Assembly: GCA_938004025.1 (NCBI GenBank)
Contig: CALKXC010000314.1
Span: forward strand, 1-5,049
Length of the DNA: 5,049 nt
Reading direction: 5' to 3'
DNA from: an uncultured Leucothrix sp.
GTDB taxonomy: Bacteria > Pseudomonadota > Gammaproteobacteria > Thiotrichales > Thiotrichaceae
A program made the position numbers and the translations under genes. Below the pieces are notes generated by a model. The model did not search any database. It was not told where the DNA came from and worked only from the letters and a program-made list of their open reading frames with translations. Shown in pieces: positions 1 to 5,049 of the stretch (positions are counted from its first letter, which is position 1; each line of letters begins with the position of its first letter).

Positions 1-1043
1 TCAATGAAGTTCGTAATTTTTTATTAGCGAATGCACTTTACTGGATTGAAGAGTTTCATATCGATGGCCTACGGGTTGATGCTGTGGCTTCAATGCTTTA
101 TCTCGATTACGCGCGAGACGCAGGCGAATGGCTACCCAATGAAATGGGGGGAAGAGAAAACCTAGAAGCGGTCAGCTTCCTGCAAGATATGAACCGTATT
201 GTTCATACCTCCCTTCCGGGTGTTGTTACCATGGCAGAAGAGTCAACTACTTGGCCCATGGTGACTAAGCCACCCGAAATGGGCGGCCTTGGCTTCTCCA
301 TGAAGTGGAATATGGGTTGGATGAATGACAATCTTGATTATATCGAGCAAGACCCTGTGCATCGTAAGTACCACCATAACAAGCTGACCTTTAGTCAAAT
401 CTATTCATATAGTGAGAATTTTGTATTGCCGCTTTCGCACGATGAAGTGGTACATGGCAAACGCAGCTTATTTGAAAAAATGCCCGGTGACCGCTGGCAA
501 AAACTGGCAAATTTACGGCTAGTTTATGCTTGGCATTATGCACACCCCGGTAAAAAACTATTGTTTATGGGCGGTGAAATAGCTCAGCCTGAAGAATGGA
601 ATGAGATGACGCAGCTTAACTGGATGGCTGGTGAAGATACTGACCGCAAAGCGATAAGCTCACTCATTGCCGATCTAAATGGCCTGTATCGAAAAGAAAC
701 AGCGCTCCATGATCTAGACTTTTCGCATGAGGGGTTTAGTTGGATTGACTGTAATGATTCAGATCAATCGGTACTGGCCGTGTTACGTAAAGACCGTGAT
801 GGCAATCACATCATCGGCTTATTTAACTTTACCCCAGTTCCTCGCGAGAACTATCGTATCGGTGTACCTGTTGCCTCCGATTATAAAGAAATTTTAAATA
901 CCGACTCGACCTACTATTGCGGAAGCAACTGTGGAAACAATGAGGTCATTCCATATCAAAAAGTACCTTGGATGAATCAACAACAATCAGTAGAACTCAC
1001 TTTGCCACCGTTAGCAGCGCTTTACTTAAAGGTGACTAAATGA
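1..1043 (+). CDS. glgB: 1,4-alpha-glucan branching enzyme GlgB, C-terminal part (5' end outside window)
   Basis: The gene is cut by the left edge. The first complete codon is at base 3, and 346 residues precede the TGA at 1041-1043. Branching enzyme (GH13, cytoplasmic) cleaves an alpha-1,4 chain and re-attaches the segment through an alpha-1,6 bond, making glycogen branch points. The three GH13 catalytic residues are visible. The nucleophile Asp is in LRVDAVASM (fragment residue 26, bases 78-80; E. coli D405). The acid/base Glu is in TMAEEST (residue 79, bases 237-239; E. coli E458). The third Asp is in [10 protein letters not shown] (residue 147, bases 441-443; E. coli D526). Family blocks [28 protein letters not shown] and KKLLFMGGE follow, then the all-beta C-terminal domain with [19 protein letters not shown] and [11 protein letters not shown]. 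By alignment from memory with E. coli GlgB (about 730 residues), roughly 380 N-terminal residues are missing, including the CBM48 domain and the start of the barrel. The visible part is intact, with no frameshift. Its last codons carry the glgA ribosome binding site. Confidence 0.97.
   Translation, partial: NEVRNFLLANALYWIEEFHIDGLRVDAVASMLYLDYARDAGEWLPNEMGGRENLEAVSFLQDMNRIVHTSLPGVVTMAEESTTWPMVTKPPEMGGLGFSMKWNMGWMNDNLDYIEQDPVHRKYHHNKLTFSQIYSYSENFVLPLSHDEVVHGKRSLFEKMPGDRWQKLANLRLVYAWHYAHPGKKLLFMGGEIAQPEEWNEMTQLNWMAGEDTDRKAISSLIADLNGLYRKETALHDLDFSHEGFSWIDCNDSDQSVLAVLRKDRDGNHIIGLFNFTPVPRENYRIGVPVASDYKEILNTDSTYYCGSNCGNNEVIPYQKVPWMNQQQSVELTLPPLAALYLKVTK
1028..1035 (+). promoter_or_regulatory. Ribosome binding site of glgA inside the end of glgB
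   Basis: The bases AAAGGTGA give a good Shine-Dalgarno match, with AAGG ending seven bases before the ATG at 1040. The site lies in the last codons of glgB, and the glgA ATG overlaps the glgB TGA as ATGA. A ribosome finishing glgB would therefore stop directly over the glgA start. This arrangement supports the chosen glgA start and suggests translational coupling. Confidence 0.75.
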
Positions 1044-2485
1044 ACGTTCTATTCGCAAGCAGTGAAGTATGGCCATTAGTAAAAACAGGTGGCTTAGGTG
1101 ATGTCGCTTACAGCTTACCAAAAGCTTTGCAGGCGCTAGGGCAAGACGTAAAGATCATTTTACCGGCCTATCGCGAAGTCTTAGAAAGCTGTGATGGGCT
1201 AAAAATCTTGGGTTGGATGGATTCGCCCTATGGCTACCAGACGCCAACGATTCGCTTACTTGAAGCGACTCATCCGCAATTCGACCAGCCTTTTTGGTTG
1301 GTGGACTGCCAATCTCTATATGATCGGGCCGGAAACCCTTATGTCAATGAAGAGGGATATGATTGGTTTGATAATGCTGAACGATTTATGCAATTCAGCT
1401 GGGCAGTGTCACAAATCGCAACAGGGCAAGTTGTCGACGATTGGCGAGCGGACGTTGTGCATGCTAATGACTGGCAATGTGGTTTAATTCCAGCCTTTTT
1501 AGATCATCACCATCACCGTCCAAAGCGTATATTTACCATTCATAACCTCGCGTTTGGCGGCCATTTTTCAAAGGAAATTTATCAATCCCTGAAACTACCT
1601 GATACTTGGTGGTCACCGGAAGGTGCTGAGTTTTATGGTGGCTTTTCAATGCTGAAAGCAGGCCTCATTTATTCAGATGCCATCACGACCGTAAGCCCAA
1701 CCTACGCAAAAGAAATTTGCACATCAGCCTTTGGCTATGGCATGGACGGAATATTAAGTTCTCGAAGCTATAAGCTCAGTGGCATATTAAATGGGATTGA
1801 CGAAAAGGTGTGGGATCCGTCGAGTGATAGTTATTTACCGCATCATTACTCGGTAGATGCTATTGAACCAGGCAAGCTAGACAACAAACGCGCCCTGCTT
1901 TCAGAACATATTGATACTGTCAGTGATGCAGCGTTGGAAGCACCGCTGTTTGGTATGGTCTCACGACTCACCGAGCAAAAAGGGATTGATATCATCACCA
2001 AAGCGATTCCAGCCATGATGATGCAGACTAATGCGAACTTTGTGCTGATGGGCTCAGGTAGCAGCCATTACGAGGCAGTCATTCAAGACCTTCGTAACCA
2101 GTACCCTGATCGCGTTTTCTGTTACCTCGGTTACTCAGAAAAAATGGCGCACATGGTTGAAGCGGGTAGCGATATATTCCTGATGCCTTCACGCTATGAG
2201 CCTTGCGGCTTAAACCAAATGTATAGCTTACGCTACGGCACATTGCCTATAGTGACGAATACCGGTGGGCTAGCAGACACAGTGATCGATGCATCGGATG
2301 GCAATAGCGAAGCCAATGGCTTTGTAATGAATTCATCAGACATTAACACCCTACTTGACACTATGCATCGAGCAGTAGACGCATATAAGGATAAATTAGG
2401 CTGGAAAACACTTCAGCAAACCGCAATGAACAAGGATTTCAGTTGGAAAGTTAGCGCTGAACAGTACCTTGAACTCTATAAATAA
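1040..2485 (+). CDS. glgA: Glycogen synthase GlgA (ADP-glucose type, GT5)
   Basis: A complete 481-residue protein, close to the 477 of E. coli GlgA. It transfers glucose from ADP-glucose to the non-reducing end of a growing alpha-1,4-glucan, in the cytoplasm. The N-terminal GT5 catalytic domain (about residues 2-245) opens with the ADP-glucose binding motif KTGGL (K15-L19, same position as Lys15 of E. coli). It also holds DVVHANDW (His141, matching E. coli His161), [17 protein letters not shown] and [11 protein letters not shown]. The C-terminal GT-B Rossmann domain (about 300-460) has VSRLTEQKG with Arg309 and Lys314 (E. coli R300 and K305), [16 protein letters not shown] with the essential Glu387 (E. 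coli E377), and TGGLADTV. The end, [16 protein letters not shown], is family-like. The start is fixed by the ATGA overlap with glgB and by its Shine-Dalgarno site. A run of four histidines (156-159) sits in a region that is variable between family members. No key residue is missing. Confidence 0.98.
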   Translation: MNVLFASSEVWPLVKTGGLGDVAYSLPKALQALGQDVKIILPAYREVLESCDGLKILGWMDSPYGYQTPTIRLLEATHPQFDQPFWLVDCQSLYDRAGNPYVNEEGYDWFDNAERFMQFSWAVSQIATGQVVDDWRADVVHANDWQCGLIPAFLDHHHHRPKRIFTIHNLAFGGHFSKEIYQSLKLPDTWWSPEGAEFYGGFSMLKAGLIYSDAITTVSPTYAKEICTSAFGYGMDGILSSRSYKLSGILNGIDEKVWDPSSDSYLPHHYSVDAIEPGKLDNKRALLSEHIDTVSDAALEAPLFGMVSRLTEQKGIDIITKAIPAMMMQTNANFVLMGSGSSHYEAVIQDLRNQYPDRVFCYLGYSEKMAHMVEAGSDIFLMPSRYEPCGLNQMYSLRYGTLPIVTNTGGLADTVIDASDGNSEANGFVMNSSDINTLLDTMHRAVDAYKDKLGWKTLQQTAMNKDFSWKVSAEQYLELYK

Positions 2486-2490
2486 AATCG

Positions 2491-2520
2491 TTCTAAGCTA
2501 ACAAAGTACGTAGCTTAGAA
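2491..2520 (+). promoter_or_regulatory. Intergenic stem-loop between glgA and glgP
   Basis: A perfect 10-bp inverted repeat, TTCTAAGCTA (2491-2500) and TAGCTTAGAA (2511-2520), encloses a 10-base loop, ACAAAGTACG. It begins five bases after the glgA stop. The stem has only three G-C pairs and is followed by just three T residues (2521-2523), so it is a poor rho-independent terminator on the plus strand. It is more likely a partial attenuator, an mRNA-stabilising 3' structure for glgBA or a processing site. On the minus strand the stem is followed by a T-rich run (complement of 2480-2488). The repeat is seen directly; its function is inference. Confidence 0.5.
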
Positions 2521-2525
2521 TTTCA

Positions 2526-2545
2526 TGTGACACACGAATGTCGCG
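2526..2545 (+). promoter_or_regulatory. Possible second small RNA hairpin before the glgP ribosome binding site
   Basis: As RNA, UGUGACA (2526-2532) can pair with UGUCGCG (2539-2545) around the six-base loop CACGAA. This gives seven pairs, two of them G-U. It ends six bases before the glgP Shine-Dalgarno AGGA and leaves that site unpaired. A short stem of this kind can arise by chance, so this is a weak call, made because it directly follows the first hairpin. Confidence 0.22.
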
Positions 2546-2551
2546 CGAGTT

Positions 2552-2555
2552 AGGA
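2552..2555 (+). promoter_or_regulatory. Ribosome binding site of glgP
   Basis: AGGA lies seven bases before the ATG at 2563, an ideal spacing. An in-frame TAG at 2551-2553 overlaps it, so no start codon further upstream is possible. The next in-frame ATG, at 2602, has only A/C-rich sequence before it and no Shine-Dalgarno match. Together these favour the start at 2563. Confidence 0.75.
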
Positions 2556-2562
2556 AAATATA

Positions 2563-5049
2563 ATGGGCAACACTGATACAAACAAAGAACATCAACAAAC
2601 TATGAATAAATTATCTCTCGATAGCGAATCAATTGAAGCAAGTTTCAAGCATTACCTCACTTACTTTTTAGGTAGAAGCACAGAAACAACGCCAACTTAT
2701 GCTTACAGCGCGATGAGTTTAGCGCTACGCGATAGAATTATGGCTGACTGGCGCAATACGACGCTATTACAAGAACAGGCAGGAACACGACGCGCCTACT
2801 ACGTTTCACTAGAGTTTTTGATAGGTCGCGCATTTGGTAATCACCTGCTGAATCTGGATGTTAAAGGGCCAACTCAAAAAGCGCTTGAGTCGATGGCTTT
2901 TGAGCTAGAAGACATCGAGCAAGCAGAGCACGATGCCGGTTTGGGTAACGGTGGCTTGGGTAGATTGGCCGCTTGTTTTTTAGATAGCTGCGCATCATTA
3001 CAGCTACCAGTAACCGGTTACGGGATACGCTATCAGTACGGTATGTTCCGCCAAGAAATCATCAATGGCTTTCAAGATGAAGAGCCGGATCAATGGCTTC
3101 GCGATGGTAATCCATGGGAAATCGTTCGACCAGAGCACGCGGTTAGAGTTAAATTTGGCGGGCACACCCAGTACAGACACACTGATAATGGGCGGTTAGT
3201 CGCTACTTGGGTAAACACCAAAGATGTGATTGCCATTCCATATGATATGCCAGTCACCGGCTTTGACAACGACACGGTTAATACCCTGCGTTTATGGAAA
3301 GCAACGGCGACTAACGAATTCAATCTTGATGAGTTTAACGCAGGCAGCTATTCAGATTCAGTTGGCGCTAAAAACAGTGCTGAAAACATCTCGATGGTGC
3401 TATACCCAAATGACACGACAGAAAGTGGAAAAGAGCTGCGCCTGAAACAGCAGTATTTCCTAGCATCGGCCAGTATTCAAGACGTGATTCGCCAATGGGA
3501 AAAGCGTTTCGATGGCGAGCCAGACTACAGCCAATTTGCGGCTGACAACGTATTCCAAATGAATGACACACACCCGACTATTTCAGTCGCAGAACTGATG
3601 CGTATTTTGCTAGATGAAAAGCATTTAGGCTGGGATGAGTCTTGGGAAATTGTCACCAAGTCACTTGCTTATACAAACCATACCTTACTTCCAGAAGCTC
3701 TTGAGAAATGGTCGGTTGGTTTATTTGAGAGCCTGTTGCCTCGCCTGCTTGACATCATTTATGAAATTAACAGCCACTTTATGCAGACAGTCGCACAACG
3801 TTGGCCTGGCGATACCGCTCGACAATCAGCGATGTCAATTATCGAAGAAGGTCATGGCAAAGCAGTTCGCATGGCACACCTTGCAATTGTCGGTAGCTTT
3901 TCTATCAACGGTGTTGCTGCGCTTCACTCTGAGCTACTAAAGAAAGGATTGTTTAGGGACTTTTACGAGCTATGGCCTGAAAAGTTTAACAACAAAACCA
4001 ATGGCGTCACGCCACGTCGCTGGATTGCCCATGCTAACCCTTTGATGACTGAGTTAATCAGCAGCAAAATTGGTAATCATTGGATTCAAAACCTAGCTGA
4101 GATCGAACAATTAAAACCGCTAGCATCAGCTGATAACGATGAGTTCCATCAAACATGGAAAGCGGTTAAGCAAGCGAATAAGTCGCGCCTTGCTAAGCTC
4201 GTTAAAGAAAGCTGCAACGTTGAATTTAACGTTGATGCAATGTTTGATGTACAGGTTAAGCGAATTCACGAATACAAGCGCCAGCTACTTAACGTGCTGC
4301 ATGTCATCCACTTGTATATCCAAATCAAGCAAGGCAATACAGAAAACTGGAGTGATCGTTGTGTGCTAATCGGCGGTAAGGCCGCGCCTGGTTATGTGCT
4401 CGCTAAAGAGATCATCAAGCTAGTCAATAACGTTGCTAAAATCATTAACAGCGATAAGGACGTGGGCGACAAGCTCAAACTAGCTTTCTTCCCCAATTAC
4501 AACGTGTCGTCAATGGAAATCATTGCACCCGGCGCTGACCTTTCTGAACAGATTTCGACTGCAGGTAAAGAAGCATCTGGTACTGGCAACATGAAATTCA
4601 TGATGAATGGCGCGTTGACGATTGGTACTTATGATGGTGCTAACATTGAGATTTTAGATGCTGTTGGAGAAGACAACTTCTTCCTATTTGGCCTTAAAGA
4701 AGATGAAGTTGAAGCACTGAAATCTAGCTATCAACCCGAGCATTTCATTAATACTGATGCGGATCTTAAAGCGGTGATTGATTTACTCAAGTCGGCACAT
4801 TTTAATTCTAATGAGCCGGGTATTTTTGACAACATCATCAATACGCTTATGAATCCTCATGATCCTTGGATGACCCTTGCTGACTTCCGAAGCTATATCG
4901 ATACGCAAAAATTGGTATCTGATGCTTGGCAGGACCAAGAAAAGTGGGCTCAGATGAGTATCATGAATACGGCTAGCAGTGGATTCTTCTCTACCGACCG
5001 CACGATGGAAGAGTACAACGATGATATTTGGCAGTTGAAAAAAATTAAC
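2563..5049 (+). CDS. glgP: Glycogen/alpha-glucan phosphorylase GlgP (GT35), open at the right edge
   Basis: An uninterrupted 829-codon frame reaches the last base without a stop. GT35 phosphorylase uses inorganic phosphate to release glucose-1-phosphate from non-reducing ends of alpha-1,4-glucans, with pyridoxal phosphate (PLP) as cofactor, in the cytoplasm. Visible motifs in order are YYVSLEFLIGR, GLGNGGLGRLAA (about 126-137), GYGIRYQYGMF, NPWE, VLYPND, GKELRLKQQYF, NDTHP (His337) and AYTNHT (His373, matching rabbit His377). They continue with TNGVTPRRW, VKRIHEYKRQ with phosphate-site Lys566 and Arg567 (rabbit 568/569), GGKAAPGY, and EASGTGNMKF with PLP-binding Lys678 (rabbit Lys680). E. coli GlgP has 815 residues, so this protein is essentially full length. 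The end, STDRTMEEYNDDIW followed by six residues, matches the usual C-terminus, so the stop probably comes just beyond the window. The N-terminus lacks the phosphorylation-site extension of animal enzymes. Glycogen rather than maltodextrin as substrate is inferred from the neighbours; MalP is the alternative. It follows glgA by 77 bases, probably in the same operon. Confidence 0.96.
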   Translation, partial: MGNTDTNKEHQQTMNKLSLDSESIEASFKHYLTYFLGRSTETTPTYAYSAMSLALRDRIMADWRNTTLLQEQAGTRRAYYVSLEFLIGRAFGNHLLNLDVKGPTQKALESMAFELEDIEQAEHDAGLGNGGLGRLAACFLDSCASLQLPVTGYGIRYQYGMFRQEIINGFQDEEPDQWLRDGNPWEIVRPEHAVRVKFGGHTQYRHTDNGRLVATWVNTKDVIAIPYDMPVTGFDNDTVNTLRLWKATATNEFNLDEFNAGSYSDSVGAKNSAENISMVLYPNDTTESGKELRLKQQYFLASASIQDVIRQWEKRFDGEPDYSQFAADNVFQMNDTHPTISVAELMRILLDEKHLGWDESWEIVTKSLAYTNHTLLPEALEKWSVGLFESLLPRLLDIIYEINSHFMQTVAQRWPGDTARQSAMSIIEEGHGKAVRMAHLAIVGSFSINGVAALHSELLKKGLFRDFYELWPEKFNNKTNGVTPRRWIAHANPLMTELISSKIGNHWIQNLAEIEQLKPLASADNDEFHQTWKAVKQANKSRLAKLVKESCNVEFNVDAMFDVQVKRIHEYKRQLLNVLHVIHLYIQIKQGNTENWSDRCVLIGGKAAPGYVLAKEIIKLVNNVAKIINSDKDVGDKLKLAFFPNYNVSSMEIIAPGADLSEQISTAGKEASGTGNMKFMMNGALTIGTYDGANIEILDAVGEDNFFLFGLKEDEVEALKSSYQPEHFINTDADLKAVIDLLKSAHFNSNEPGIFDNIINTLMNPHDPWMTLADFRSYIDTQKLVSDAWQDQEKWAQMSIMNTASSGFFSTDRTMEEYNDDIWQLKKIN

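Noticed and set aside
84..86. GTG at 84 as the start of the branching enzyme gene
   Set aside because: The same frame continues upstream to base 3 with conserved GlgB sequence, including the catalytic LRVDAV motif that spans this point. It is an internal valine codon.
1230..1487. 85-codon plus-strand frame inside glgA
   Set aside because: It lies wholly within the well-supported glgA frame, has no family-like motif, and is a shadow frame.
1505..1516. Run of four histidines in GlgA (residues 156-159) as a possible metal site
   Set aside because: It comes from alternating CAT/CAC codons in a variable part of the protein. Four histidines alone, with no other ligand motif, do not support a metal site.
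2526..2541. TGTGA at 2526-2530 as a CRP site
   Set aside because: Only the left half matches. The right half at the required spacing (AATGT) is unlike TCACA, and there is no promoter alongside.
2559..2564. TATAAT, a perfect -10 hexamer, just before and overlapping the glgP ATG
   Set aside because: No -35 match lies at 16-18 bases; the best, GTGACA at 2527-2532, is 26 bases away. Transcription would also start inside the coding region, past the ribosome binding site. A chance AT-rich match.
3394..3396. Met278 of GlgP where the rabbit and E. coli enzymes have Arg before VLYP
   Set aside because: This position is not a catalytic residue, and from memory other proteobacterial phosphorylases also carry Met here, so it looks like normal family variation.
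3090..3571. Minus-strand open frames at 3090-3323 and 3368-3571
   Set aside because: They are antisense to conserved glgP sequence, have no recognisable domains or convincing ribosome binding sites, and are typical shadow frames.
3230..4369. Out-of-frame plus-strand open frames at 3230-3445, 3635-3940 and 4139-4369
   Set aside because: All overlap the continuous glgP frame, which carries the conserved motifs. Their translations show nothing family-like.

Overview
The window carries three consecutive same-strand genes of bacterial glycogen metabolism, reading left to right: the C-terminal half of a 1,4-alpha-glucan branching enzyme (glgB, cut by the left edge), a complete glycogen synthase (glgA), and a glycogen/alpha-glucan phosphorylase (glgP) that stays open to the last base of the window. 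All three were recognised from catalytic motifs and continuous family-like sequence, compared from memory with the E. coli and rabbit muscle enzymes. No search was run.

Layout: glgB occupies 1-1043. glgA (1040-2485) starts inside the glgB stop in an ATGA overlap. A 77-base gap (2486-2562) follows and holds a perfect 10-bp inverted repeat, a weaker possible second hairpin and the glgP ribosome binding site. glgP runs from 2563 to 5049 without a stop codon; its last residues look like the normal end of the family, so the stop probably lies just outside. There is no other gene-free stretch, and I see no RNA gene, mobile element, CRISPR array or long repeat.

How the genes work together: GlgA extends alpha-1,4-glucan chains from ADP-glucose, GlgB cuts and re-attaches chain segments as alpha-1,6 branches, and GlgP releases glucose-1-phosphate from chain ends. 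Synthesis and breakdown are therefore encoded in one apparent operon. The ADP-glucose pyrophosphorylase gene (glgC) and the debranching gene (glgX) are not in view and may lie outside.

Organism: the proteins resemble those of Gammaproteobacteria, and the moderately AT-rich composition with mixed codon use would fit a marine or aquatic member. This is an inference from general resemblance; genus cannot be named. The window is an ordinary housekeeping/storage locus. The only non-coding structure that stands out is the glgA-glgP intergenic hairpin.
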